DNA from: DASZWJ01 sp963813895
Lineage (GTDB): Bacteria > Pseudomonadota > Gammaproteobacteria > JAURND01
Assembly (NCBI GenBank): GCA_963813895.1
Contig: CAWFAS010000001.1
Span: forward strand, 992,001-1,056,000
Reading direction: 5' to 3'
DNA: 64,000 nucleotides
Below the pieces are notes generated by a model. It saw only the letters and a list, made by a program, of their open reading frames with translations. It was not told where the DNA came from and did not search any database. Position 1 is the first letter of the stretch, and every line of letters starts with the position of its first letter. The position numbers and the translations under genes were made by a program. Shown here piece after piece: positions 16,872 through 25,938 of this stretch.

Positions 16872-18114
16872 AGCGTAATGCCTCTGCAGGTTGTGTGCGT
16901 GAGGCCTGCCAGGCTGGATAAATGGTGGCCAATAAGCTTAAGCCCAGAGCGATGGCGCAGACATGCCACACATCCGACCATTCCAGACGTGATGGCAGAT
17001 AGTTAATAAAATAAATGGCCGAAGAAATAAATTCCACATGAAATATTTTTTGAATGAAATTAACTACTGAGCCTACATTCCATGCCAAGACAACGCCCCC
17101 GACAAAGCCGAGAAAAGTACCGACCAGTCCTAATAGAACCCCTTGCACCATAAATGTTGCCATAATAGTGCGTGGGGTAGCACCGAAGGTTCGCAAAATA
17201 GCGATATCAGCTTGTTTATCATTTACCGCCATCACTAATGAGGAGACCAGGTTGAATGCCGCTACAGCAATGATAAATACCAGTAACAGGAAAATCATGG
17301 TTTTTTCCATACGCATGGCTTTAAAAAATGTGCCGTACTCCTGAGTCCAGTTGGTTACCACAAAGTCCACGGGCAGCATATCTTGTAATTCACGGGCTAC
17401 GGCGGGTGCGGCATAAAGATCACTGACTTTCAGCCTTAGCCCAATGATTGCATCGTCCAACTGATATAGCACCTGTGCATCACGTAAATTGATAAAGGCC
17501 AAGCCAGTGTTCATAGTGGGATTTTCGTCGACATGAAACACGGCACTAATGGTAAATTGCTTAAGACGCGGATAAATTCCCAAGGGTGAGGAACTCAGCT
17601 GCGGTGTATACATAATCACTTTGTCACCTATACTCACCCCCAGGCTATCAGCTAAGCCCTCACCAATCACAATGTTAAAAGTGCCCGGCTGTAAACTGTC
17701 AAAACTCCCTTGCTCCAAGCGGGAAGACAGTGTGGAAACTTTGCTTTCTTGATCGGGCAGTATCCCTGATACCATTACCGGTGCAGTACCACCGGAACGA
17801 ACCAACATTCCCTGCGCATTGACAAAGGGGGCTACCGCTACTACCTGGGGTTGCTGTTCTATTTTTTTGGCTAGTTGTTGCCAATCATTCATTCTGCCAT
17901 CTTGGCGGGTAATGGTCACTTGATTGGCAAGATTGAACAAATGATTGCGGATTTCATAATCAAAACCGTTCATAACAGATAATACGGTAATCAATATGGT
18001 AACGCCGAGGGCAATACCTATCATGGATATCAGAGAAATAAATGAGATAAATTGGTCGCGACGTTTAGCGCGGGTGTAACGCAGGCCGATGTATAGGGCG
18101 AGGGGTTTAAACAT
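16864..18114 (-). CDS. lolC: Lipoprotein-releasing system permease LolC/LolE type (possibly LolF)
   Basis: The protein has 416 residues: one N-terminal membrane helix (about 20-45), a large periplasmic MacB-like domain, and three C-terminal helices. Family markers are YIGLRYTRAKRRDQFISFISLISMIGIALGV at the start (quoted in part; residues 8-38), NWTQEYGTFFKAMRMEK and the ending YPAWQASRTQPAEALRYE. With LolD it forms the transporter that releases lipoproteins to LolA. Only one permease gene is present beside lolD. Some gammaproteobacteria use a single LolF in place of LolC and LolE, and this gene may be of that kind. Confidence 0.9.
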   Translation of the reverse strand: MFKPLALYIGLRYTRAKRRDQFISFISLISMIGIALGVTILITVLSVMNGFDYEIRNHLFNLANQVTITRQDGRMNDWQQLAKKIEQQPQVVAVAPFVNAQGMLVRSGGTAPVMVSGILPDQESKVSTLSSRLEQGSFDSLQPGTFNIVIGEGLADSLGVSIGDKVIMYTPQLSSSPLGIYPRLKQFTISAVFHVDENPTMNTGLAFINLRDAQVLYQLDDAIIGLRLKVSDLYAAPAVARELQDMLPVDFVVTNWTQEYGTFFKAMRMEKTMIFLLLVFIIAVAAFNLVSSLVMAVNDKQADIAILRTFGATPRTIMATFMVQGVLLGLVGTFLGFVGGVVLAWNVGSVVNFIQKIFHVEFISSAIYFINYLPSRLEWSDVWHVCAIALGLSLLATIYPAWQASRTQPAEALRYE

Positions 18115-18179
18115 GTCAGTTCATCTTGGGGTGGAGGGGATTAAGTTCTTTTTGTATTACTACGTGAGGCATTGTATTC

Positions 18180-18319
18180 CTCTCCCCTTGTGGCGTTGTT
18201 GAATAATTCACCTCCCAATTGTGGAAAGCTCTATGATCCCCTCTCCCCTTGCGGGAGAGGGGATACAGTGCTTTTCCAAAAAATGGGAGCGCATAATTCA
18301 ACAAAGCCCATGCGGGCGA
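18180..18319. repeat. Palindromic repeat (family IV, inverted pair)
   Basis: The left part (GTTGTTGAATAATTC...TGGAAAGC) and the right part (GCTTTTCCA...AATTCAACAAAGC) are inverted relatives. The centre carries a CCCCTCTCCCC-TTGC-GGGAGAGGGG hairpin. Related fragments are at 9794-9840 and 24574-24631. The stretch 18115-18411 holds nothing else. Confidence 0.7.
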
Positions 18320-18411
18320 GAGATACAGGATACAGGTGCTTTCCTACAATATGTAGAATGACATATCACAACGCCGCCTAACTAATTTCAACATCCATCA
18401 GAACAATCAAT

Positions 18412-18499
18412 TGGTGCCCGGGGCCGGAGTCGAACCGGCACGGGATATTCTCCCGAGGGATTTTAAGTCCCTTGCGTCTACCTATTCCGCCACCCGGGC
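18412..18499 (-). tRNA. leuZ: tRNA-Leu (anticodon TAA)
   Basis: On the minus strand, GCCCGGG at the 5' end pairs with CCCGGGC at the 3' end, followed by A and an encoded CCA. The anticodon loop is CTTAAAA, giving TAA, closed by AGGGA/TCCCT. The T arm contains GGTTCGACTCC. The length of 88 and the long variable arm fit tRNA-Leu. It follows tRNA-Cys with one base between them. In E. coli the order is glyW-cysT-leuZ; no tRNA-Gly is seen here. Confidence 0.95.
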
Positions 18500-18500
18500 G

Positions 18501-18571
18501 AGGCTGGGGTCGGAATCGAACCGGCGTCCACGGCTTTGCAGGCCGCTGCATAACCACTCTGCCACCCAGCC
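18501..18571 (-). tRNA. cysT: tRNA-Cys (anticodon GCA)
   Basis: On the minus strand, GGCTGGG at the 5' end pairs with CCCAGCC at the 3' end, followed by the discriminator T typical of tRNA-Cys. The anticodon loop is CTGCAAA, giving GCA. The T arm contains GGTTCGATTCC. CCA is not encoded (CGC follows), so it must be added after transcription, in contrast with the neighbouring tRNA-Leu. It is cotranscribed with tRNA-Leu. Confidence 0.95.
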
Positions 18572-18747
18572 AAGGCGCAAATAATCTCACATTTGGGCGT
18601 AGGGAGTAAAGGGATGCGAACTAAAAAAGGTATGGGTGGCGCATATATTTGTAACTATGCAGCCTCTATTGGCTCTTTGGTTAACATGCTGAATAGTTAC
18701 AATGTATTTAAAGAAGCTTAAACAACCCGACGCAAGGATAATTTATC

Positions 18748-18779
18748 TTGCCAATATAGTACAAGAACAGTACTATATT
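18748..18779 (+). promoter_or_regulatory. suf promoter with overlapping palindromic operator
   Basis: TTGCCA (18748-18753), 17 bases, then TACTAT (18771-18776) makes a good sigma-70 promoter 29 bases before the sufR-like ATG. Lying over the spacer and the -10 is a perfect palindrome, AATATAGTAC, 7 bases, GTACTATATT (18753-18779). A dimeric Rrf2-family regulator bound here would block RNA polymerase, so autorepression by the first gene product is the simplest reading. Confidence 0.7.
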
Positions 18780-18804
18780 TGATCATTAGAGGGTATCTGT
18801 ATAT

Positions 18805-19272
18805 ATGTTACGCATCAGCAAACTCGCCGATTATGCCACAGTTATTATGAATTATTTAGCTGCTCGTCCAGAAGAATTGGCTAGCGCCAATGAAATAGCC
18901 CAGCGCATTAACCTGGGAACTCCTACCGTCAGTAAAGTCTTAAAAATACTATGTGAAGCTAGCTTGGTTACTTCAGCCCGTGGCGTCGAAGGAGGGTATC
19001 GTTTAGCCAGACCAGCGCAGTCTATTACACTAGCTGAAGTAGTCACGGCAGTTGACGGTATACCGGCTTTAACCGAATGCGCTCAGGGCGCTCACTCATG
19101 CATCCAAGAGGGGGTGTGTGCGGTTAAGCATAATTGGCGAGCCATCAATCGCTTTATATTAGAGACCTTGCAAAATTTGACACTGGCCGATATGGCGCAG
19201 CCATTATCATTTCGAGCCATCCGGCGTGAATTACTATTTACAGTTAAGGATAAAACAGCAAATGCAAGATGA
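18805..19272 (+). CDS. Rrf2-family iron-sulfur regulator of the SUF operon
   Basis: The protein has 155 residues. The N-terminal winged helix (MLRISKLADYATVIMNYLA ... GTPTVSKVLKILCEASL) is followed by the Rrf2 wing GVEGGYRLARPAQSITLAEV. Three cysteines in the pattern C-5-C-5-C (TECAQGAHSCIQEGVCAV) match the cluster ligands of IscR-type proteins. It most likely binds a [2Fe-2S] cluster and reports cluster status to the operator at 18753-18779, repressing the operon when clusters are plentiful. It overlaps sufB by 11 bases. I would place it in the SUF-associated branch (SufR-like of proteobacteria) and not in IscR proper, because no isc genes are present. Confidence 0.88.
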   Translation: MLRISKLADYATVIMNYLAARPEELASANEIAQRINLGTPTVSKVLKILCEASLVTSARGVEGGYRLARPAQSITLAEVVTAVDGIPALTECAQGAHSCIQEGVCAVKHNWRAINRFILETLQNLTLADMAQPLSFRAIRRELLFTVKDKTANAR

Positions 19273-20710
19273 GCGTGATTATTTAGATAAACTGGTTAAT
19301 AAAAAATACGAGCATGGTTTTATCACTGCTATAGAGTCAGACGCACTAGCTCCAGGCCTGAATGAAGAAACCATTCGGGCAATTTCCCAAAAGAAAAATG
19401 AGCCGGAATTCATGCTGAATTGGCGATTGAAAGCCTTTCGCCATTGGTTAACCATGCCCACACCCCAGTGGGCGCAGCTGCATTATCCGCCGGTAAATTA
19501 TCAAGATATTGTTTACTATTCGGCGCCGAAATCCCAGAATAACGCCCCTAAAAGTTTGGACGAAGTCGACCCTGCGATTTTAGAAACTTATAAAAAACTG
19601 GGTATTCCGCTGCATGAACATGCACGGCTGGCGGGTGTAGCTGTTGATGCAGTGTTTGATAGTGTATCTGTGGCAACCACTTTCAAAGAGAAACTGGCCG
19701 TAGCCGGAGTCGTATTCTGTTCGTTCTCTGAAGCCGTGCAGAAATATCCGGAACTGGTGCAACAATATTTAGGCAGTGTGGTACCCTACCGCGATAATTT
19801 TTTCGCTACCCTGAATTCTGCTGTTTTTAGTGATGGTTCATTTGTATACATCCCCAAAGGGGTACGTTGCCCTATGGAGCTCTCCACGTATTTTCGTATT
19901 AATGCAGCCAATACCGGTCAATTTGAGCGTACGTTGATCATTGCCGACGAAGGCGCTCATGTGAGCTATCTTGAAGGTTGCACCGCTCCTATGCGCGATG
20001 AAAATCAGTTGCACGCTGCGGTTGTTGAGTTAGTCGCATTAGCAGGTGCGCAAATCAAATATTCAACTGTGCAGAATTGGTATCCAGGAGATAAAGAGGG
20101 TAAGGGCGGCATTTATAATTTTGTAACAAAACGGGGCGCGTGCCGCGGTGCGCATGCCAAAATCTCCTGGACGCAGATTGAAACCGGTTCCGCTATTACC
20201 TGGAAATATCCCAGTGTGATTTTGCAAGGTGATCATTCAGTAGGTGAATTTTATTCTGTGGCGTTGACTAATAACCGCCAGCAGGCGGATACCGGTACCA
20301 AAATGATTCATATCGGTAAAAACACCCGCAGTACCATTATTTCCAAAGGTATTGCCGCAGGCTATGGTCAGAATAGTTACCGTGGTTTAGTGCGGGTTAA
20401 CCCAGGAGCCGCTAACGCCAGAAATTACACCCAATGTGATACGTTATTATTAGGAAGCCATTGTGGGGGGCACACTTTTCCTTATATTGAAGTGAAGAAT
20501 AACACCGCGCGCGTGGAGCATGAGGCCACCACTTCTAAGATCAGTGAAACGCAATTGTTCTATTGTCAGCAACGCGGTATCAACAAAGAAGATGCCATCT
20601 CCATGATTGTTAATGGTTTCTGTAAGCAAGTATTTAAAGAATTACCGATGGAATTTGCGGTAGAAGCACAAAAATTGATGGAGGTTAGTTTGGAAGGGAG
20701 TGTGGGGTAG
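19262..20710 (+). CDS. sufB: Fe-S cluster assembly scaffold protein SufB
   Basis: From the ATG at 19262 the protein has 482 residues (E. coli 495). It carries the SufB core with FVYIPKGVRCPMELSTYF, YLEGCTAPMRDENQLHAAVVE, GDKEGKGGIYNFVTKRG and the C-terminal SufBD part with HEATTSKISETQLFY. It builds nascent Fe-S clusters with SufC and SufD. The upstream start at 19226 would overlap the regulator by 47 bases and has no homologous N-terminus; 19262 overlaps it by 11 bases. Confidence 0.95.
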   Translation: MQDERDYLDKLVNKKYEHGFITAIESDALAPGLNEETIRAISQKKNEPEFMLNWRLKAFRHWLTMPTPQWAQLHYPPVNYQDIVYYSAPKSQNNAPKSLDEVDPAILETYKKLGIPLHEHARLAGVAVDAVFDSVSVATTFKEKLAVAGVVFCSFSEAVQKYPELVQQYLGSVVPYRDNFFATLNSAVFSDGSFVYIPKGVRCPMELSTYFRINAANTGQFERTLIIADEGAHVSYLEGCTAPMRDENQLHAAVVELVALAGAQIKYSTVQNWYPGDKEGKGGIYNFVTKRGACRGAHAKISWTQIETGSAITWKYPSVILQGDHSVGEFYSVALTNNRQQADTGTKMIHIGKNTRSTIISKGIAAGYGQNSYRGLVRVNPGAANARNYTQCDTLLLGSHCGGHTFPYIEVKNNTARVEHEATTSKISETQLFYCQQRGINKEDAISMIVNGFCKQVFKELPMEFAVEAQKLMEVSLEGSVG

Positions 20711-20763
20711 CTAACGTTCAGGATGACACCTATCAAAAATCTATTTTAACCAAGAGCCACAAA

Positions 20764-21531
20764 ATGCTAAATATAAAAAACCTACACGTAACTACCGCTG
20801 ATGGCAAAGAAGTACTACGCGGCGTTAATCTGCACATTAAGCCAGGAGAAGTCCATGCCATTATGGGCCCCAATGGGTCAGGAAAAAGCACCTTGGCGAA
20901 TGTATTAGCGGGTCGCGAAGATTACCGTATTACCGACGGTGAAGTTGAGTTCTTACAGCAGGACCTATTGCAATTAGCCCCAGAAGTGCGTGCTGCAAAA
21001 GGGTTATTTTTATCATTTCAATATCCGGTGGAAATTCCCGGCGTTAATAATATGTATTTTTTAAAAGCGGCGCTCAACAGCATACGCAAACAACGCGGCG
21101 AACCTGAACTCGATGCGTTTGATTTTCTGCAGCGAACTAAAGGCTTAATCAAAGAACTGGATATGGACGAAAGTTTTTTACAACGCTCGGTTAATGAAGG
21201 ATTTTCAGGTGGTGAAAAGAAACGCAATGAAATACTACAAATGTTAGTGTTGCAGCCAAAATTGGCGATCCTGGATGAAACCGATTCTGGTTTAGATATC
21301 GATGCGCTGCAGGTTGTGGCTCGCGGAGTGAATAGTCTGCGCAGCCAAGAGCGATCTATCATTCTGGTAACCCATTACCAAAGATTGCTTGATTATATTG
21401 TTCCCGATTTTGTGCATGTATTGCTAGACGGTCGAATAATTAAATCTGGAGGCAAAGAATTGGCGCTGGAGCTTGAAGCAAAAGGTTATGCCTGGCTGGA
21501 TGCGGGCCAGCAGCAAGGGGCGAGGGTATGA
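20764..21531 (+). CDS. sufC: Fe-S cluster assembly ATPase SufC
   Basis: The protein has 255 residues: Walker A GPNGSGKST, the SufC-type signature FSGGEKKRNEILQM, Walker B LAILDETDSGLDIDAL and switch VTHYQRLLDYI. It is the soluble ABC-type ATPase that drives rearrangement of the SufBCD scaffold. It starts 53 bases after sufB and overlaps sufD by 4 bases (ATGA). Confidence 0.96.
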   Translation: MLNIKNLHVTTADGKEVLRGVNLHIKPGEVHAIMGPNGSGKSTLANVLAGREDYRITDGEVEFLQQDLLQLAPEVRAAKGLFLSFQYPVEIPGVNNMYFLKAALNSIRKQRGEPELDAFDFLQRTKGLIKELDMDESFLQRSVNEGFSGGEKKRNEILQMLVLQPKLAILDETDSGLDIDALQVVARGVNSLRSQERSIILVTHYQRLLDYIVPDFVHVLLDGRIIKSGGKELALELEAKGYAWLDAGQQQGARV

Positions 21532-22844
21532 GTGTCATGAGCGACGCGAATTTGCTAAAGGAGACTGATTTTTCTGCAATGTTTGAGCAGGCACAATTTC
21601 AGTTTATAGGTCAGGAATTAGTCTGGTTACCTGGGTTACGCACAGCAGCGCTAAAAAAATTTCTGCAGCAAGGCTTCCCATCGCGTCACCAAGAAAATTG
21701 GAAATACACCGACTTAACATTTGTAGCTAAACAGAAATTTGCTATTGCCGCAGCTCCTGGTAGGGTTGATGAGTTTGCAAATGAATTGTTTACTTTTCCT
21801 GTGCACCGATTGGTGTTTATAGATGGTCATTTTTCCTCCTCATTATCTTCAATTGAGCAGGTGGAATCTGGGGTCTTACTATTACCATTAAGTTCCGCTT
21901 TAGGGACTTGTGCAGAAAAAATTAAACCTTATTTAGAGCAACAGTTTCCGGAAGCTACAGCGTCACTGGCAAACTTGAATACCGCTTTTTTTTCCGATGG
22001 TATGGTGTTATGGGTGCCTAAAAATATTGTAATGGCAAAGCCTATACACCTGTTATTTCTGTCATCGTCTCAGGCAAATGCCTCTTTATATTGCCCTCGA
22101 AATATTGTGGTGCTAGAGGAAAACAGTCAGGCAGTTATTTTAGAACAACATGCTGCATTAGCTGAGAATCACTACTATAAGAATTCAGTGACACAAATAG
22201 AGGTGTTTCAAGGCGCTTCTCTTGCACTCTATAAAATTCAAGCGGAAAATGCCGCTGCATTGCATACCGCGGTGACTGATATTAACCAATATCGTGATAG
22301 CAAAGTGGTTAGTTATCATGTTTCTTTGGGCGGCAAGCTAGCGCGTGATGACTTGGGTTTTGCTTTGCGCGAGGCGGGTGCAAGCTGTCAGTTGCGCGGT
22401 CTTTATATTGCATCTGGGCAGCAACACGTTGATCATCATACTCGCATTGACCACTGCAATGTGCATGGCAGCAGCGACGAATATTATAAAGGCATTTTGT
22501 CCGATCAAGCGACCGGGGTGTTCAATGGTAAGGTGGTGGTTCATCCTGGAGCACAACATACGCGTTCGCAGCAGACTAATAAAAATATTCTGCTCAGCAA
22601 AACTGCCGAGATGAATACTAAACCAGAGTTAGAAATATATGCTGATGATGTGCAATGCACCCATGGCGCAACGGTGGGCCAAATCGATGATGAAGCGCTG
22701 TTTTATTTACGCTCGCGAGGACTAGATGAGCAAGCTGCTGTGTCTTTACTAACACAGGCATTTAGTAACGATATATTAAATCAGATACCGCAACCGGAAA
22801 TTGCGCAGTTTTTACAGGGATTAGTAAAAGACAAATTAATTTGA
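21528..22844 (+). CDS. sufD: Fe-S cluster assembly protein SufD
   Basis: The protein has 438 residues. Its N-terminal part is diverged (PSRHQENWKYTDL is the typical early motif). The C-terminal SufBD beta-helix includes HHTRIDHCNVHGSSDEYYKGI, FNGKVVVHPGAQHTRSQQTN and DDVQCTHGATVGQIDDEALFYLRSRGL (residue ranges about 295-410; quoted stretches are the family hallmarks). It pairs with SufB on the SufC ATPase. It is coupled to sufC by an ATGA overlap. Confidence 0.94.
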   Translation: MSVMSDANLLKETDFSAMFEQAQFQFIGQELVWLPGLRTAALKKFLQQGFPSRHQENWKYTDLTFVAKQKFAIAAAPGRVDEFANELFTFPVHRLVFIDGHFSSSLSSIEQVESGVLLLPLSSALGTCAEKIKPYLEQQFPEATASLANLNTAFFSDGMVLWVPKNIVMAKPIHLLFLSSSQANASLYCPRNIVVLEENSQAVILEQHAALAENHYYKNSVTQIEVFQGASLALYKIQAENAAALHTAVTDINQYRDSKVVSYHVSLGGKLARDDLGFALREAGASCQLRGLYIASGQQHVDHHTRIDHCNVHGSSDEYYKGILSDQATGVFNGKVVVHPGAQHTRSQQTNKNILLSKTAEMNTKPELEIYADDVQCTHGATVGQIDDEALFYLRSRGLDEQAAVSLLTQAFSNDILNQIPQPEIAQFLQGLVKDKLI

Positions 22845-22854
22845 GAAATGCAAC

Positions 22855-24105
22855 ATGCAAGCACCACAAATAAAAAACCCGCTAACAGGAATCGACCTCT
22901 CGCGTATCCGTGAAGATTTCCCCATCCTACACCAAAAAATTCGTGGTCAGCCTTTAGTCTATCTAGATAATAGTAATACGACGCAAAAACCCCTGGCAGT
23001 CATTGCTGCCATGAATGATTATTATTGCAATGACAATGCCAATATCCACCGCAGTGTTTATTTATTAAGCGAACGTGCAACTGCACTCTATGAAACCACT
23101 CGCGATAAAATACAGCGGCTGATCAATGCGGAACACCGTCACGAGATTATATTTGTAAAGGGTACGACAGAAGGTATTAATCTCGTCGCCAGTAGCTTTG
23201 GCCGCCTGCAAATCAAAGCAGGTGATGAAATCATTATCAGCGCTATGGAACACCATTCCAATATTGTCCCTTGGCAATTTGTCTGCCAACAGGTCGGTGC
23301 TAGCTTAAAGGTCATCCCCATCACTGATGCCGGTGATTTGGATATGCAGTCGTATGAGGCATTATTAACCCCTCGCACGCGTTTAGTCGCTATCAGCCAC
23401 GTTTCTAATGTGTTGGGTACTATCAATCCAGTTAAAGAAATTATTGCCTTAGCCCATAAGCAAGGAGTGCCCGTTCTACTGGATGGTGCCCAGGGCGTGC
23501 CGCATATGCCAGTGGATGTGCAAGATCTGGATTGCGATTTTTACGTATTTTCCGCGCACAAAATGTACGGCCCGACAGGGGTTGGAGTATTGTATGGCAA
23601 GACGCGGTGGTTGGATGCAATGCCGCCTTATCAGGGCGGTGGTAACATGATCCGGCAAGTGACCTTCGAAAAAACTACCTATAATGATTTGCCGTATAAA
23701 TTTGAAGCCGGTACAGCCAATGTAGCAGGGGTAGTAGGCTTTGGCGCCGCGCTGGACTATCTTGAAAACATTGGGCTAGCCAATATTGCTATCCATGAAC
23801 AATCTTTGTTGGAGCAGGCTACGTTGCATTTGCAAGCGATACCTGAATTACGTCTCATTGGCACCAGTCAGCATAAAGCGGCAATTAATTCTTTTGTCTT
23901 GGAAAATATTCATCCGCATGACATTGGTACGGCACTGGATGCTTTTGGCGTAGCCGTGCGAGTAGGGCATCATTGCGCGATGCCATTAATGGAACGTTTT
24001 AATGTTCCCGCTACCGTGCGCGTATCGTTTGGTCTATATAATACTGCGGAAGAAATAGATATCCTGGTGGCATCCTTAGTAAAAGTAATCAGGTTGTTTC
24101 AATAA
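22855..24105 (+). CDS. sufS: Cysteine desulfurase SufS
   Basis: The protein has 416 residues and is a class V aminotransferase-fold PLP enzyme. Visible are SAMEHHSNIVPWQ (PLP-stacking histidine), LDGAQGVPHMPVDVQ (PLP aspartate region), FSAHKMYGPTGVGVLYGK with the PLP lysine, and VRVGHHCAMPLM with the persulfide cysteine near residue 370. It releases sulfur from cysteine to feed the SufBCD scaffold. SufU follows at once (stop and start overlap by one base), so the sulfur acceptor is likely SufU and not SufE. Confidence 0.95.
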   Translation: MQAPQIKNPLTGIDLSRIREDFPILHQKIRGQPLVYLDNSNTTQKPLAVIAAMNDYYCNDNANIHRSVYLLSERATALYETTRDKIQRLINAEHRHEIIFVKGTTEGINLVASSFGRLQIKAGDEIIISAMEHHSNIVPWQFVCQQVGASLKVIPITDAGDLDMQSYEALLTPRTRLVAISHVSNVLGTINPVKEIIALAHKQGVPVLLDGAQGVPHMPVDVQDLDCDFYVFSAHKMYGPTGVGVLYGKTRWLDAMPPYQGGGNMIRQVTFEKTTYNDLPYKFEAGTANVAGVVGFGAALDYLENIGLANIAIHEQSLLEQATLHLQAIPELRLIGTSQHKAAINSFVLENIHPHDIGTALDAFGVAVRVGHHCAMPLMERFNVPATVRVSFGLYNTAEEIDILVASLVKVIRLFQ

Positions 24106-24554
24106 TGTCCAGCTTGCATGAGTTATATCAAGAAGTAATCATTGATCACGGCAGGAGGCCGCGTAATTTTGGCGTCTCTACCACTGCCAATTGTGTCTTA
24201 GAGGGATTTAACCCGCTGTGTGGTGATCGCTTAACTGTTTATTTGACGGAACAAGACAGCACGGTTGTTGATGCAACTTTCCAGGGGACAGGTTGTGCAA
24301 TTTCCATGGCCTCAGCTTCGTTAATGACAGAAGCGATTAAAGGCAAAACAGTAGCGAAGGTGAATGAAATTTTCCAACAATTCCATGCGTTAGTAACCGG
24401 CAAAGCCAGTGCGGAAGATACGCAACTATTAGGAAAACTTTGTGTATTAGGCGGCATTTCTGCTTATCCGGCGCGAGTGAAATGCGCAACTTTAGCCTGG
24501 CATACTATGATAGGTGCGCTTAGCCATGAGCGTAAGGTGGTGAGTACGGATTAG
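24105..24554 (+). CDS. sufU: Sulfur-transfer protein SufU
   Basis: The protein has 149 residues and an IscU-like fold. The zinc and sulfur-transfer residues of SufU are present: Cys39 and Asp41 in NPLCGDR, Cys64 in GTGCAIS and Cys127 in ARVKCATLAWHT. The insert between the second and third ligand regions (about residues 80-115) separates SufU from IscU. It accepts sulfur from SufS and passes it to SufB. This SufSU pairing is known mainly from Gram-positive bacteria and occurs in a minority of proteobacteria. Confidence 0.92.
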   Translation: MSSLHELYQEVIIDHGRRPRNFGVSTTANCVLEGFNPLCGDRLTVYLTEQDSTVVDATFQGTGCAISMASASLMTEAIKGKTVAKVNEIFQQFHALVTGKASAEDTQLLGKLCVLGGISAYPARVKCATLAWHTMIGALSHERKVVSTD

Positions 24555-24573
24555 GCACTGTAACCCCTTGCCT

Positions 24574-24631
24574 TGCGGGGGCATTGTTGAATAATTCGCT
24601 TCCATTATGGGAAAGCACTGTGTCCCCTCTT
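24574..24631. repeat. Repeat fragment (family IV)
   Basis: CATTGTTGAATAATTCGCTTCCA...GGGAAAGCACTGTG is an inverted relative of the sequences at 9794-9840 and 18264-18309. It follows the sufU stop codon. Confidence 0.55.
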
Positions 24632-24696
24632 CCCTACTATGATTGAGTGAAGAGGGAATAATTGTGTTTAATTAGGAAGGGGAGGTAAATTTTAAA

Positions 24697-24928
24697 CAAA
24701 TGAATGCCGCACCAACCCCTCTCCCTAACCCTCTCCCGCAAGGGGAGAGGGGATATAGAGCAGGAAGAAAACACAGAGCGAGGTAAAATTTGGTACTATT
24801 TCTGACTAGCGGCGCTTCTTTCCTCTAGCTATCTATTATCTCCAGGCAGCATCTCTTCCTCTGGCTCTATATCCCCTCTCCCCTTGCGGGAGAGGGTTAG
24901 GGAGAGGGGGTTGGTGTGGCATTTATTG
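24697..24928. repeat. Palindromic repeat (family I, copy 2)
   Basis: Same unit as 1511-1734, with the same GAGCAGGAAGAAAA and TCTTTCCTCTAGCTAT interior. Together with the family IV fragment it fills the 480-base gap between sufU and the sufA-like gene. No gene is visible in the gap. It may end transcription of the upstream suf genes or separate two transcripts. Confidence 0.8.
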
Positions 24929-25034
24929 GTTAAATGTAACTATTCAGCATCGTAACTGGGCAGCCTCTAGTGGCGCAAAGAACAGTTTTTCTACAGCACT
25001 CAGAAGCATAAATTTAAAATTCAGCGAGTCATCT

Positions 25035-25406
25035 ATGTCAGCAAACGATACCAATCCCATCATTTCTATTACCGATAATGCCCGCAACCACTTCCAGTCT
25101 TTTCTTAATGATTTAGGTGAGACAGCTGGCGTCAGTCTAGGCGTAAAAAAAACTGGTTGTTCTGGTTTTTCTTATCTGGTGGATGTGGCAAAACAGCCCA
25201 AGCCCAACGATATCTGTTTTATCGAAAATCAGACGCGCATTTTTTTAGCGCCAGATAATATCGAAATTATACGCGGCACAGTGATCGATTTTGTCGATAA
25301 AGGTAATGGCCAAAAGCAATTAGTATTCAACAATCCTAATGCCGATGGTTTGTGCGGTTGTGGTGAAAGTTTTACCATAAAAAAGGAACCGAATAATCAT
25401 GACTGA
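25035..25406 (+). CDS. HesB/IscA-family Fe-S carrier (SufA-like)
   Basis: The protein has 123 residues. The A-type carrier cysteines are all present: one in VKKTGCSGFSY and two in GLCGCGESF near the end. Such proteins accept clusters from the SufBCD scaffold and deliver them to client enzymes. The gene overlaps sufT by 8 bases. Position in a suf region suggests SufA, but IscA or ErpA types cannot be separated by eye. Confidence 0.9.
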   Translation: MSANDTNPIISITDNARNHFQSFLNDLGETAGVSLGVKKTGCSGFSYLVDVAKQPKPNDICFIENQTRIFLAPDNIEIIRGTVIDFVDKGNGQKQLVFNNPNADGLCGCGESFTIKKEPNNHD

Positions 25407-25938
25407 ACATACTATAGTCATCCTATCACGCGATGTTGATGCATTGTTAATTCCCTCAGGTGCGCATATTTATCTTACTGTGGGCACAGAAGTTACCATT
25501 ACTCAGGACTTGGGAAATACCTTCACAGTGAATGTCTATGGCAACCTCGCGCGCATTGATGGTAAAGACGCTGATGCATTAGGCAAAGAAGTGGATCCGG
25601 AATTTCTAGAACTTCCTGAAGGCGCCAGCCTCGAAGATCTGATCTGGGAGCGCTTGAAAACCTGCTATGACCCAGAAATCCCGGTTAATATTGTAGACTT
25701 GGGGTTAATTTATGGCTGCCAAATTAGCGAGCAAGCATCAGGTCAATACCATGTGGACATTAAAATGACATTGACTGCACCAGGTTGCGGTATGGGGCCC
25801 GTATTAGCCCAAGATGTAAAACAAAAAATTTCTGCTTTACCCAAAGTCACTCAAGTCCAGGTAGATTTAGTATTTGATCCTCCCTGGGACCGTAGTATGA
25901 TGTCGGACGTTGCAAAATTAGAGCTTGGGATGTTGTAG
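25399..25938 (+). CDS. sufT: Fe-S assembly protein SufT (DUF59/MIP18 domain)
   Basis: The protein has 179 residues. The second half is the MIP18/DUF59 domain: CYDPEIPVNIVDLGLIYG, TLTAPGCGMGPVLAQDV and VFDPPWDRSMMSDVAKLELGM. The N-terminal ~80 residues are the extra region found in long SufT proteins. It is thought to help mature Fe-S proteins when demand is high. It is coupled to the carrier gene before it. rimO, which encodes a 4Fe-4S enzyme, follows 49 bases later. Confidence 0.9.
   Translation: MTEHTIVILSRDVDALLIPSGAHIYLTVGTEVTITQDLGNTFTVNVYGNLARIDGKDADALGKEVDPEFLELPEGASLEDLIWERLKTCYDPEIPVNIVDLGLIYGCQISEQASGQYHVDIKMTLTAPGCGMGPVLAQDVKQKISALPKVTQVQVDLVFDPPWDRSMMSDVAKLELGML

Noticed and set aside
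18572..18804. tRNA-Gly expected before tRNA-Cys, as in E. coli glyW-cysT-leuZ
   Set aside because: No cloverleaf or GGTTCGA arm is present in this stretch.
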